A stretch of DNA of 64,000 nt, taken from positions 372,001 through 436,000 of the forward strand of contig NZ_CP039965.1 of the NCBI RefSeq assembly GCF_005234135.1. Direction: 5' to 3'. Shown piece by piece: positions 36,539-45,516 of this stretch. The notes beneath the pieces were generated by a model. The model was not told where the DNA came from. It saw only the letters and a program-made list of their open reading frames with translations, and did not search any database. Made by a program: the position numbers and the translations under genes. Numbering within the stretch: position 1 is the first letter of the stretch; each line of letters starts with the position of its first letter. The DNA comes from Pseudorhodobacter turbinis (GTDB lineage: Bacteria > Pseudomonadota > Alphaproteobacteria > Rhodobacterales > Rhodobacteraceae).

Positions 36539-37380
36539 CATTGCGCGCGCTTCCAATCACCCCGATACACACGCAGATGAAATGCGGGCAGTTTGAGCGC
36601 TCTTCGAACAGCAAAATCGAAAACACCCAAACAGCCGGAACATCAAAATAAAGCACTGCCAACGCGGTTGCAGGTGCGCGAAACAACCATTGCGCCTAAA
36701 GAAAGATGTGCATGACGTAATAGGTGTCACCACTGGCCCGAAGCGTATTGCCACAGATCGCATTAACCCCATTCGGAAACGGTAAGATAAGCAAGACCAG
36801 CAGAAAGCCAAGCAACAGCGATTGCGTCTCAGGGTTCAGGTCGGCCAATAGAAAGCGGGCCGACAGGCAAACCCCAAGATGAACTATCGCCACCACCGCC
36901 GCCGTAACAAAGGGCCCGCGCCATGCGCTTTGCAAAAAACGGTCAAGCAGCGCATCATCCTCTATGCGCGCCAAGATCCGTGCCACGATGATCCCGGTCG
37001 CCTGCGCCAATTGCATCCCCAGCGTGCCGCCCACCATGATCCACGGACCGATCAATGTCATCCGGCAATGGGTAAGGAATAGGCGATATGTCGCCCTAGT
37101 GTGGCGATGAAATCTGCTTTGCGTCAGCCCGGAATATGGCACAAATGACCATCGGTTCGCAAAAGTTGATAAACAAGAAAAGACACCTGAACCGCCGAGG
37201 CAATAGCGTTGCCCATCGCCGACCCAACCACGCCAAAGGCCAGTCCCCCCCGTAGCCGTAGATCAGAACGATGCCTGCACAGACATTGATCGGCACCGAA
37301 AGGCAGAAGCCATAAAGGGGGATCTTGGTGCGCCAGCAGCCGTTAAAATAGCTGGACAGACATTGGCCGATGGCCTCTCC
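36538..37380 (-). pseudogene. MATE-family multidrug exporter, truncated and frameshifted
   Basis: Pieces in different frames spell the C-terminal half of a MATE transporter: PLYGFCLSVPINVCAGIVLIYGYGG, then IGPWIMVGGTLGMQLAQATGIIVARIL ... LPFPNGVNAICGNTLRASGDTYYVMHIF, then QWLFRAPATALAVLYFDVPAVWVFSILLFEE and ALKLPAFHLRVYRGDWKRAQ before the stop at 36538. At least three frameshifts separate them. The N-terminal half is missing; similarity ends near 37380, where IS110-related DNA begins. An ancestral exporter gene next to ssb was therefore destroyed by IS insertion and decay. Confidence 0.8.
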
Positions 37381-37718
37381 TAGGCTCCAGCCTTCGGTAA
37401 CGGGGACGTCTCCGTCAAGTGCTTTTTGACATACGCATCCGACCGCATAGTTGCAGATTTGATGACAGTTGCTTTCTGAGCCGTTCTGCTTTCGCCGCGG
37501 CCTTCGTCGGAGATCATCCCGGGTGCATGCTTCGGTCCGTGGACAGCGCGATGGCTGCCAACATGATGCTGGTTCAAATGCAATTCCGATGTGCCTATCT
37601 CATAGGTGTGCTCGATGTTGGTCGGCAACAGTCCGGAGCACGGCATTATCGGAACCACGCCTCTGGGGGAACCTCGAAGGCCTGCGGTCAGGCAGGCATC
37701 GGTTGGGAATACAATCCG

Positions 37719-38790
37719 TCAGGTGGCATGGGGCACGGCAGTGTGTGGTCGGAAATCGGTGTCATCAACCCACATCCGGTGCAGGATCACCCCGATACGC
37801 CGGGCTAGCGCGACCATGGCGCGCTTACCACCTCTGCGGCGGGAGACTTGCGCTGCCCATGTTCTCAGCCAGGTCGAACGCCCGCGGTGCAACATCACGG
37901 TCGCAGCCTGACATAGCGCGCGGCGCAGGTTGACATCACCTGCCTTGGTGATGCCGCCTGAGACATCGCGTTCGCCCGACTGGTTGCGTGATGGCGTCAT
38001 GCCGACCCACGGGCCAACATTCTTGGGAGATGTGAACCGGGTGGGGTCATCGACGGCTGATCTGTAGGTTAGCGCGACAACAGCTCCCACTCCCGCTGCC
38101 CGGCAGGGCATTGCAAAGCAATGGCCCGAGAGGGGGCATCGACATAAGTCGACGACATACAGGGGCATCCTGAGCCATCTGGCGGACAAGGCGTTCCAAT
38201 ACCGCCAGCTCTTGTCGAAGGGACGCACGCGCCCGAAGCATAGGGCCTGTCGCGGCCTCCAGCATCGAATTGCCGTCCGCCAGTTCGCGGATCCGGTGGT
38301 CATACCTGCCCCGAGAGATGGCACCAACTTTCAACCCAAAGTTCCGCAACAGCCCACGCATAGACATTTCCAGGGCGATCATACCTTGCTGGATGGCCTT
38401 TCGGGCACCGAGCACGGCACGAACTTCTTGCGCCGAGACGGATTTGCAGTGAACGGGCCGGAACCAGCCAAGGTGAAGCAGGCGCGCAATGCCCTCGGCA
38501 TCCCGCCGGTCCGTCTTGATTGGCATCGCCTTCAGGGCGCTTTTTACCTGGCGGGTTTCCATTAGGATGACATCCAGACCTGCTAACGTCAGCCCACGGT
38601 GCAACCATTGCGACAATGGGCCAGCCTCTAGCCCAATGGCGGCAATAGTGCCGTCCTGTTCGCGGGCCCAACGCACCAATTCTTCAGGTTCACTGGCGAC
38701 CTGCGCTTCTTTCACGATCTTGCCATGCTCGCTGATCACGCAAATTGCGGTCTTTGCCAGCGATACATCCAACCCAACAAACAGTCTCAT
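37719..38790 (-). pseudogene. IS110-family transposase, broken by a 40-bp insert
   Basis: The N-terminal DEDD RuvC-like part (MRLFVGLDVSLAKTAICVISEHGKIV ... MPIKTDRRDAEGIARLLHLGWFRPVH) is in one frame. The C-terminal transposase_20 part (GAVVALTYRSAVDDPTRFTSPKNVGPWVGMTPSRNQSGERDVSGGITKAGDVNLRRAL) is in another. The frame changes exactly at a palindromic insert at 38095-38134; removing it restores CRRLMSMPGVGAVVALTYRS. The catalytic residues before and after are otherwise preserved, so this insert is the inactivating event. The 340 bp beyond the stop (37381-37718) hold no gene and are probably the element's terminal region. Confidence 0.85.
38095..38134. repeat. 40-bp palindromic insert inside the IS110 transposase
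   Basis: A core of GGGCATTGC-AAA-GCAATGGCCC with an outer CTGCC-C-GGCAG arm and a CGAGAGGG end. It interrupts a conserved codon run and shifts the frame by +1. It resembles the 37-bp insert at 39013 in layout: CC(T)GGCAG(G/C)GCAT, loop, ATG, CGAGA. A miniature mobile palindrome family is the suggested explanation. Confidence 0.6.
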
Positions 38791-38892
38791 CCTGTGCCCT
38801 CTATGTGGATCCAATACGGGATGGTCGACAAATTGCCCCTGATCTTGCAAGCGGTAACAGGCAGTGTGCAACGCAGGCCCCGTTACGGCATC

Positions 38893-39172
38893 TCATAACC
38901 AAAAGATAACGGCTGCGGCGCGAGCAATTGCTGAGAGGAAGACGGTTGGGGATCTGTCGTAGCGTGTTGAGATGCGTCGCCAATCCTTGAGCCTGCCGAA
39001 CATCCTCTCAATGTGTTACCTGGCAGCGCATGTTTACATGCGCGAGAAGGCGGTTACGTCGTTTGTAGCGGCGCTTGTCGTACTTGACGGTCTTCTTGCG
39101 CGACTTGCGACCGGGGATGCAGGGCGTTGTGCCCTTGTCTTTCAATGCATCTCTGAACCAGTCCGCATCATA
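38893..39172 (-). pseudogene. IS5-family transposase, 3' fragment
   Basis: The C-terminal DDE region of an IS5-type transposase: [42 protein letters not shown], then after a 37-bp interruption IERMFGRLKDWRRISTRYDRSPTVFLSAIARAAAVIFWL and a stop. The N-terminal two thirds are absent; the fragment ends where a truncated SDR gene on the other strand begins. The last catalytic Glu (IERMFGRLKDWRR) is present, but the gene is clearly dead. Confidence 0.82.
39013..39049. repeat. 37-bp palindromic insert inside the IS5 transposase
   Basis: Core GCGCATGT-TT-ACATGCGC preceded by GTGTTACCTGGCA and followed by GAGAAG. Removing 37 bp joins the codons for NR and IERMFGRLKD in one frame. It shares the order GGCAG(C/G)GCAT ... 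ATG ... CGAGA with the insert at 38095. Confidence 0.6.
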
Positions 39173-39455
39173 TGCCACCTCCAAGGGGGCGGTGATGGCC
39201 ATGACCCGCAGCCTTGCCAAGGGACTTGGGCCGGACATCCGCGTAAATGCCCTGTGCCCCGGCATGATCGACACCGATTTTCACAACGTCCACACCAAGG
39301 ACGCCGTGCGCCGCAACGTGGAGGCTGCAACCCCGCTCAAACGTCAGGGCACGCCCGATGATGTCGCCAATCTGGTTTGCTTTCTGGCCAGAGATGCCTC
39401 GGCATTCGCCACCGGCACCAATCTAGACAACAACGGCGGAATGTTGTTCTCTTGA
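39166..39455 (+). pseudogene. SDR-family oxidoreductase, 3' remnant (KduD/FabG-like)
   Basis: Only the last 95 or so residues remain: the active-site YATSK (Tyr and Lys), [71 protein letters not shown] and stop. The Rossmann half is replaced by IS5 DNA. It stands 21 bp before kdgF. Position argues that it was 2-keto-3-deoxygluconate 5-dehydrogenase (KduD), the enzyme acting between KdgF and KdgK. That identity is inference; the truncation is visible. Confidence 0.8.
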
Positions 39456-39475
39456 TCCAAAGAGGAGGAGCGCAG

Positions 39476-39787
39476 ATGACCCTTTATCCGATTGTCCCGA
39501 CTGGCGAGAACACCACCCGCCAGGTGCTGTCTAGTCATCCGGAGCTGATGATCGTGGCCTTCCGCTTCAATAAGGAAGGGGCGATCGGCGCGCTGCATGA
39601 TCATCCTCACGTTCAGGCAACCTATGTGGAAAGCGGCCGGTTCCGCTTTTCACTGGGCGGCGAAGAACGCGAGGTAGGTCCGGGCGACAGCTTTGTGGTG
39701 GCGTCTCGCGTGCCCCATGGATGTGTCTGTCTGGAGCCGGGGCGCTTGATCGACAGCTTCACCCCGCGCCGCGATGATTTTTTATAA
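39476..39787 (+). CDS. kdgF: Cupin, KdgF-like uronate linearisation protein
   Basis: 103 residues, single-domain cupin with the metal motif ALHDHPHVQATYVESGRFRFSLGGEEREVGPGDSFVVASRVPHGC. The HxHxxxQ/E and C-terminal His ligands are visible. It matches the KdgF family (FSPPREDFL-like end here as FTPRRDDFL), which opens 4,5-unsaturated uronates from pectin or alginate to a linear ketone. AGAGGAGGAG precedes the ATG. It lies between the broken SDR and kdgK, the expected order for a uronate operon. Confidence 0.85.
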   Translation: MTLYPIVPTGENTTRQVLSSHPELMIVAFRFNKEGAIGALHDHPHVQATYVESGRFRFSLGGEEREVGPGDSFVVASRVPHGCVCLEPGRLIDSFTPRRDDFL

Positions 39788-39805
39788 CCTACAAGGTGGT
39801 CGAAT

Positions 39806-40717
39806 ATGCGATTTCTAGCGATCGGTGAATGCATGGCCGAACTGGCTCCCGCTGTTACGGCAGATGGATTTAGTTTGGGATTTGCGGGCGATACCTTCAA
39901 TACCGCATGGTATCTGGCACGACTACGGCCTGAAACCTCGGTGTCGTTCTTTACGGCAATCGGGGCGGATGCGATTTCCCAAAAATTGCGCGATGCCATA
40001 ACTGCGGGCGGGATTGACGACAGCCATGTTCAGGTCGTGCCGGACCGCACCATCGGGCTGTATATGATCTCTCTCGACAACGGAGAACGCAGCTTTTCCT
40101 ATTGGCGGAGCCAATCCGCCGCGCGCCAACTTGCGGCGGACCCGCAGGCGCTGGAGCGGGCGATGGATCAGACGGATGTGATCTATTTCTCGGGGATCAC
40201 CTTGGCCATTCTTGACCCTGCATCGCGTGAAACCCTTCTGGCCGCCTTGCGCCATGCCCGGGCTGCGGGCAAGACGGTCGCTTTTGACCCAAATCTGCGC
40301 CCCCGTCTTTGGGCCGATCCGGCCGAGATGACGCGGGTTGTCATGCAAGGTGCCGCCGTCAGCGATATCGCGCTGCCGTCTTTTGAGGATGAGGCAAGCT
40401 GGTTCGGGGATAACGACCCCGAGGCCACTGCCGCGCGCTATGCCGATGCGGGGGCCTCAACCGTTGTGGTCAAGAATGGTGCCGATCCGGTTTTCTACCG
40501 TCAGGGCGATGTCCATGGAAGCGCCGCCGTGCCCGCCCTACAGTCGATTGTTGATACAACAGCCGCAGGTGACAGCTTTAACGCGGCGATTCTGGCAGGC
40601 ATGGATGACAACACACCATTGACCCATAGCATCACCCGTGCCTGCCGTCTGGCCGGATCTGTCGTGCAAAGCAAAGGTGCGCTTATACCAGTCGATAGTG
40701 ACGGGCTTGATCGCTAA
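39806..40717 (+). CDS. kdgK: 2-keto-3-deoxygluconate kinase (PfkB family)
   Basis: 303 residues. It phosphorylates 2-keto-3-deoxygluconate to KDPG, which enters the Entner-Doudoroff cleavage. Family marks are GECMAELAP at the start, FAGDTFNTAWYLARL, DRTIGLYMISLDNGERSFSYWRSQSAAR (a KdgK-specific substrate segment), FDPNLRPRLW, and the PfkB signature DTTAAGDSFNAAILAG with the catalytic Asp. The gene is intact although its pathway neighbours upstream are broken. 18 bp separates it from kdgF. Confidence 0.92.
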   Translation: MRFLAIGECMAELAPAVTADGFSLGFAGDTFNTAWYLARLRPETSVSFFTAIGADAISQKLRDAITAGGIDDSHVQVVPDRTIGLYMISLDNGERSFSYWRSQSAARQLAADPQALERAMDQTDVIYFSGITLAILDPASRETLLAALRHARAAGKTVAFDPNLRPRLWADPAEMTRVVMQGAAVSDIALPSFEDEASWFGDNDPEATAARYADAGASTVVVKNGADPVFYRQGDVHGSAAVPALQSIVDTTAAGDSFNAAILAGMDDNTPLTHSITRACRLAGSVVQSKGALIPVDSDGLDR

Positions 40718-40744
40718 AGCGCCTCGGGTTCACGCAGAAAAAAG

Positions 40745-41027
40745 TTACTGGTCGATACCGAACGTCACCGCGCCAAGGTGAGGTCGCGACGTGAGGATTG
40801 GCCCACACACCACTTGCCAGCCATTGTGCGGATGCCGGAACGCGTTGTCTTTATTGATGAAAACAGCGGTCAAAACGAACCTCACCCGGCTGCGCGGTTG
40901 GGCCCCGCGCGGCGAACGCCTGACGGTGGCTGCGCCTTTCGGCAGCTGGGGAACCCAGACCCTGATTGCACCTTGGGTGATCAAAGGCGCAATGGACGGT
41001 CCTGCCTTCGCGGCCTATGGCCTCAAC
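40745..41027 (+). pseudogene. IS630-family transposase fragment
   Basis: Fragments in two frames read REDWPTHHLPAIVRMPERVVFIDE, then after a one-base insertion near 40862 TAVKTNLTRLRGWAPRGERLTVAAPFGSWGTQTLIA, then PWVIKGAMDGPAFAAYG. A short stretch between the last two is missing. These are the central conserved blocks of IS630-type transposases. Both ends are gone and the right end abuts the broken integrase. Confidence 0.8.
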
Positions 41028-42263
41028 ACAGACCTTCAGCCACGCCTCATCATTCCCGTAAACACGATCTCCCACGCTGCCCCCGGCATGCCCCATGATA
41101 CTGTGCTCAGTTCTTGCAACCGTTCCGGCCCCGACCAGCTTGGCTTTAAGATTGTGGTGCAAGGAATAAACCACATGCTTGGGGTTTTGGGTTACAGCGC
41201 GTAAGTGCTTGTTCAATGCCTGCGAGACAGCGTCGGGGCCCTTCTCACCCGCATACCGAGGAAACAGAAGGGTGCTATCCCCAGCCAGCCTCACGGCTTC
41301 CTGCCCTGCGTCCAGAGCCGGCCCGATAAGCGGGACCAGACGGTGGCTAGTCATTGTCTTCACGCGCCTATCAGGGTGCCACTCGACATTGATGTGAGGT
41401 GTTGGATGATCAAGGCAGACATCTTCAACACGCCGCCCCACGATCTCGGCATCCCGTGCCTTCCAGCATATACCAAATCAAGACAAGCTCACGTACCCGC
41501 ACCCTACTTTCAATGCGTTCTCGCATGGCCTTCAGGACAGGCTCAGGCAACGGGTCACGGGCTTCACGAGCGATGGCTGGGGCATTGTCGCCTCCTCGCT
41601 TAATCTCAAGAGTCCTGAACGGGTTTGTTACGGTGCCCTGCAGATCGAATTCTAGCAAGGCAAGCTTCACAATCGCCCTCACCATATCCAGCTCTCTGCG
41701 GATTGCGTCAACAGGCAAGGTTTTTCCTGTGCTGCCTTCTGCTTCAACATGAAGTCACGCAAAGCCCTGCCATGTTCCCTTTTCAGGTCAGCGATGACGC
41801 GTCCTGAGAGCGCCCTCCACACGTTTCCGAATTCTCTCATGACGATTCAACCCACTGCGCTCCTGAGCGTACAATGACCAAGCATCTAAAAGAGTGTGTC
41901 GGGGCGGTGGAGCATCGGGTCGCCTTGGCGCTGGGCGATGTCATCCGCGACAGTCTGCCTGATCTCATCTTCATCACGCCCACGCGAACCTTCGAGAAGC
42001 CTGCCAGCTTCGGCCACAGCTTGCCGCCAGCGCTCCCTCGGGGAAAGCCTCGCCAGTTGCTCAGCATCCTGTGTTACGGTTGCGACTATCGAATCAAAAT
42101 GGGACTGCAATGCTTCTTGCTCGGAGACCAGAGCAGCACCTTCGCGGGCCTTCATGGGAACCTGAAAGAAAGTTTCGCCAAGCACCTCAGCCACTGCCTT
42201 GGGCCACCTGCGCCTGAACCGTTTACGACCCCCAGACAGGTCATCCACGTACTTCAATTTCAT
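41028..42263 (-). pseudogene. Tyrosine integrase beside tRNA-Leu, multiply broken
   Basis: N-terminus MKLKYVDDLSGGRKRFRRRWPKAVAEVLGETFFQVPMKAREGAALV is that of a common rhodobacterial phage/island integrase. Later pieces in other frames are ELDMVRAIVKLALLEFDLQGTVTNPF ... MLEGTGCRD and IVGRRVEDVCLDH ... YSLHHNLKAKLVGAGTVARTEHSIMGHAGGSVGDRVYG. At least two frameshifts are present, and the catalytic arginine expected in SLRHN is His. The C-terminus is cut by IS630 DNA near 41028. It lies 100 bp from the 3' end of tRNA-Leu, its likely former target. Confidence 0.8.
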
Positions 42264-42366
42264 CACGACCACCATCGAAAGTGTCCCCGTTGTGTCCCGG
42301 AACGTGTCCTGAGAGGGGCGATAGATACCTGATATGCTTGAAAAACATTAGCTAATCGGTCAAGAT

Positions 42367-42453
42367 TGGTGCGGTCGAGAAGACTCGAACTTCCACTCCG
42401 GTTAAAGAACAGCGACCTCAACGCTGCGCGTCTACCAATTCCGCCACGACCGC
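42367..42453 (-). tRNA. tRNA-Leu (GAG)
   Basis: Minus strand. Acceptor GCGGTCG pairs with CGACCGC; the anticodon stem CAGCG/CGCTG holds loop TTGAGGT with anticodon GAG; a long variable arm of the Leu class follows; CCA is encoded. No second copy of its 3' end was found in the window. Confidence 0.95.
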
Positions 42454-42551
42454 ACTGTCTTGACTTGCAGCGTGATAGCGAAACTGCAAGCGGACCTCAA
42501 GCTGAATTTTCACCCTTAACCGATAATTCGTAACAGCCTGCCGAAAATGGA

Positions 42552-42579
42552 AATGCCGGGGAAAATTGCCCCTGGCATT
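42552..42579 (-). terminator. Probable terminator of the peptidoglycan-binding protein gene
   Basis: AATGCC-GGGG and CCCC-T-GGCATT pair around AAAATTG with one bulge, 24 bp after the leftward stop. The following minus-strand sequence has TTTCCATTTTC, a weak T-tract. Confidence 0.6.
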
Positions 42580-42602
42580 GATGATTGATTGATCCGTTTC
42601 GA

Positions 42603-43958
42603 TCAGGGGTTCGCTGATGTAGCGCCCGGCACGACAAAGGCCGGAAGGGTTGCGGCAGGAACCGGCGCGCTTGGGGTCGCAGCCCCCGGCACGTTCCGCC
42701 CCGCAGCGGTATAGGCCGCCGCCCGGATCAAGGGCGCACGATCGGCCATCCCCGGCGCAAAGACCTGGCTAGTGCCATCGCTCCCTGCCAGATAGCCTTG
42801 ATCGAACCAAGGCAACGACAGATCCATCCGTTGTGCTGCGCCAATGCCCGAGGCAAGGTGATGGCCGATCAACTCGGCATAGGCCGCCTCGCCCACCGTG
42901 GTCAAAATCAGCGCCGAGCCGATGGCGACATCCATGTTATCGGTGACGTAACCAACCCCGAGGCAAATCTTGGCCGTACCCGCCAATTGCGCAGGCGACA
43001 TCCCCGAACCAAGAACAAAGCCCGACACGCCCTGCATTACCTCTTCACGCGATTTCAGTGAAAGCGCTGCGACATGCTCTTGCATCACGGGGCCAAAGCC
43101 TTCGCATTGCTGCGAGATTTGCTGTGGGGTGAAACCGGAAACCTTGGAAACCAGCTCCTCCCCTTGGGCGATGGCATAGGTCCGCGCCAGACAGAACTGT
43201 TCGGACAGCGCGAAGGCCGGATCTTGCAGTGTCGCCTGGGTCACAAAGCCGCCGTTGGAATTGGTGACAAGGGAAATCTTGTTGCAATGGCTTGCCAATG
43301 AAACCTGCGTGACCCCTTGCGCCATAAAAGACGGCAGGGCGTTTTCAGATGCAACTTCGGCGCCGAATTGTGGAACTGCTGCGGCGACGGCAGTCGTACC
43401 TGCGGCGGCAACGCCAAGCTGCGGGGCGGCCTGTGAGGCGGCGGCCATTTGCCCGCCCGCGGCTGCGCCAATACCCAAACGCTCATCGCGGTAGGTGTAC
43501 AGCAAGCCCTTTGGCCCCCGAGGATCACTGGCGATCTGCTGCGCTGTCAGCGCCCCGCCCGCCTGTGCGCGGTAATAGGATTGCACCAGAAGATCGCGCT
43601 CCCAATCATTCAAATTGCCGTTCGTGGCAAAACCCATATGGGCCTGATACTGGGAAATCGCTCCGCGAGACTTTGGCCCGATGGCCCCATCAGGCGTGCC
43701 GACCGGAAAGCCGAAGTAATTCAGCGCAACCTGCACCTCCCTGTTCGCCGCGCGCTGGCTGGAAGAAATCGTGGATCGTTTGTATTTGGTCGTGCGCCGC
43801 GTTGTTGTCCGGCGGTTTTTATTGGCCTCATTAACGATGACCCCGCCGATGATGCCACCGACGATGCCGCCAACCAAACCATCACCAGCATGGACCTCTA
43901 GCGGGGTGACAACCATGGCAGTGGCAACGAATGCTGTAGAAATACTTTTGAATATCAT
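42603..43958 (-). CDS. Exported protein with peptidoglycan-binding-like domain
   Basis: 451 residues. A signal peptide ([25 protein letters not shown]) is followed by a glycine-zipper-like stretch ([15 protein letters not shown]), a basic Thr/Arg segment and a PG_binding_1-like domain ([38 protein letters not shown], about 75-130). The remaining 300 residues are helical and specific to this group, with several cysteines and no known domain. It is expected in the periplasm or outer membrane. Start 43958 has GGAG before it; an in-frame start upstream lacks a signal-peptide pattern. Confidence 0.8.
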   Translation of the reverse strand: MIFKSISTAFVATAMVVTPLEVHAGDGLVGGIVGGIIGGVIVNEANKNRRTTTRRTTKYKRSTISSSQRAANREVQVALNYFGFPVGTPDGAIGPKSRGAISQYQAHMGFATNGNLNDWERDLLVQSYYRAQAGGALTAQQIASDPRGPKGLLYTYRDERLGIGAAAGGQMAAASQAAPQLGVAAAGTTAVAAAVPQFGAEVASENALPSFMAQGVTQVSLASHCNKISLVTNSNGGFVTQATLQDPAFALSEQFCLARTYAIAQGEELVSKVSGFTPQQISQQCEGFGPVMQEHVAALSLKSREEVMQGVSGFVLGSGMSPAQLAGTAKICLGVGYVTDNMDVAIGSALILTTVGEAAYAELIGHHLASGIGAAQRMDLSLPWFDQGYLAGSDGTSQVFAPGMADRAPLIRAAAYTAAGRNVPGAATPSAPVPAATLPAFVVPGATSANP

Positions 43959-44093
43959 TTGAAAACTCCATCCCCAAAGTTTATCTCGACTCACTATTGT
44001 CATATGGTACCACGCAGCGTCGGTGTTCCTAAGCGCTTTTGCCCCGTCACGGGCAGGCGCAGGGCTGCAGCGATGAAAGCAAAGGAAATTCTT

Positions 44094-44789
44094 GTGGACA
44101 GCACGCCCCTTCCCTCAGCCGAAACGCCGCTGAATAACCAGATTGAATGGCGCGTGCTTGACGGGCTGGCCCCCTATCTTGACACCGTGGCCGCGATGGA
44201 GGCCCGCGTCGCCGCCATCGCCAATGGCACAGCCGGTGAAGCGATCTGGCTGCTGGAACACCCCCCGCTTTATACCGCGGGCACCAGCGCACAGGCGGCC
44301 GATCTGGTCGAACCTGACCGCTTTCCCGTCCATGCCAGCGGGCGTGGCGGGCAATATACCTATCACGGGCCGGGGCAACGTGTTGTCTATGTTATGCTGG
44401 ATTTGAACAAACGCGGGCGCGATGTTCGCAAGTTCGTCTCGGCGCTGGAAAACTGGGTTATCGGCACACTTGACAGTTTCAACGTTAAGGGCGAACGGCG
44501 GGAAGGCCGCGTCGGCGTTTGGGTCACGCGCGTCCGCCTTGGCCCGAATGGCCAACCGGCCGAAGACAAGATCGCCGCCGTCGGGGTGAAACTGCGCAAA
44601 TGGATCAGCTTTCACGGCATTTCAATTAATGTAGAGCCGGATCTTTCGCATTTTACGGGCATTGTCCCTTGCGGAATATCGGACCACGGCGTCACGAGCC
44701 TTGTCGATCTGGGCTTGCCCGTCACCCTGACGGACGTCGATATCGCGCTGCGTGAGAACTTTGCCAAAGCCTTTGGCGAAACGACCTGA
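44094..44789 (+). CDS. lipB: Octanoyl-(acyl-carrier-protein):protein N-octanoyltransferase
   Basis: 231 residues with a GTG start. LipB moves octanoate from ACP to the lipoyl domains of dehydrogenase complexes, before LipA inserts sulfur. The [50 protein letters not shown] (catalytic Lys) and [15 protein letters not shown] (nucleophilic Cys) motifs are complete. AAAGGAA stands 7 bases before the GTG at 44094, better than for an ATG seven codons upstream (44073), which remains possible. A short insert ([25 protein letters not shown]) around 150-175 is normal for alphaproteobacterial LipB. Confidence 0.95.
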   Translation: MDSTPLPSAETPLNNQIEWRVLDGLAPYLDTVAAMEARVAAIANGTAGEAIWLLEHPPLYTAGTSAQAADLVEPDRFPVHASGRGGQYTYHGPGQRVVYVMLDLNKRGRDVRKFVSALENWVIGTLDSFNVKGERREGRVGVWVTRVRLGPNGQPAEDKIAAVGVKLRKWISFHGISINVEPDLSHFTGIVPCGISDHGVTSLVDLGLPVTLTDVDIALRENFAKAFGETT

Positions 44790-44942
44790 AATACAAGGCC
44801 TGCCCGCGGCCAATGCGCCATAGAATACAGATCCGTGACAGCTTGCCCTATGGCGAGACAGCATTATATGCGGTATACGAGAAAACATCACCGTGCCTCA
44901 CCAAAACTGCACGCAGCTCTGAACACTGACAAGGATGTACAC

Positions 44943-45362
44943 ATGAAACTTAGCCTAATTGCCACAGCCGCCCTGTTCGCCCTGTCTGCCCCGGCCTTTG
45001 CCGGAGACGCAGAAAAAGGTGAAAAAGAATTCAAAAAATGCAAGTCTTGCCACGAAGTTGTGGCCGACGACGGTACCGCAATTGTCAAAGGCGGCAAAAC
45101 CGGCCCGAACCTCTACGGTGTTATCGGTCGTCAGGCTGGTAGTGTCGAAGGCTTCAAATACGGCGATTCGATTGTTGCTGCCGGTGAAGGCGGGCTGATC
45201 TGGGATGAAGAGCAGCTTGCAACCTATAGCGCCGACCCGAAAGGCTTCTTGAAAGAGGTCACAGGCGACGACGGTGCGAAATCCAAAATGACCTACAAGC
45301 TGAAGAAAGGTGGCGATGACGTCGCAGCCTATCTCGCATCGGTGGCCCCTGCGGTAAATTAA
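44943..45362 (+). CDS. cycA: Periplasmic cytochrome c2/c550
   Basis: 139 residues: signal peptide MKLSLIATAALFALSAPAFAG, then a class I cytochrome c with heme site CKSCH at about 34-38 and the axial Met in SKMTYKL near 118. The GPNLYGVIGRQAGS loop is typical of long cytochromes c2. It carries electrons from the bc1 complex to terminal oxidases. AAGGA precedes the start. It is directly followed by the aa3 oxidase subunit I gene, with the FNR box between them. Confidence 0.93.
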   Translation: MKLSLIATAALFALSAPAFAGDAEKGEKEFKKCKSCHEVVADDGTAIVKGGKTGPNLYGVIGRQAGSVEGFKYGDSIVAAGEGGLIWDEEQLATYSADPKGFLKEVTGDDGAKSKMTYKLKKGGDDVAAYLASVAPAVN

Positions 45363-45394
45363 CACACGCAAAAATGACTTTGCTTGGGTTTTTC

Positions 45395-45408
45395 TTGATC
45401 TAAATCAA
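45395..45408. promoter_or_regulatory. Perfect FNR-type box upstream of ctaD
   Basis: TTGAT-CTAA-ATCAA matches the FNR/FnrL consensus TTGAT-N4-ATCAA in every fixed position. It lies 108 bp before the ctaD start, between cycA and ctaD. Oxygen-responsive control of the aa3 oxidase by an FnrL-type protein is inferred. Confidence 0.8.
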
Positions 45409-45516
45409 AGTCAGCAATTGCCGCCGCCGCTCGGGCGTCCTAAAACAAGGGCACAAGTGGCGGCGGGAATCTGTTTTCCCGCACGCTGGAAATAGCAACG
45501 CAAGCGGGAGGCAGGC

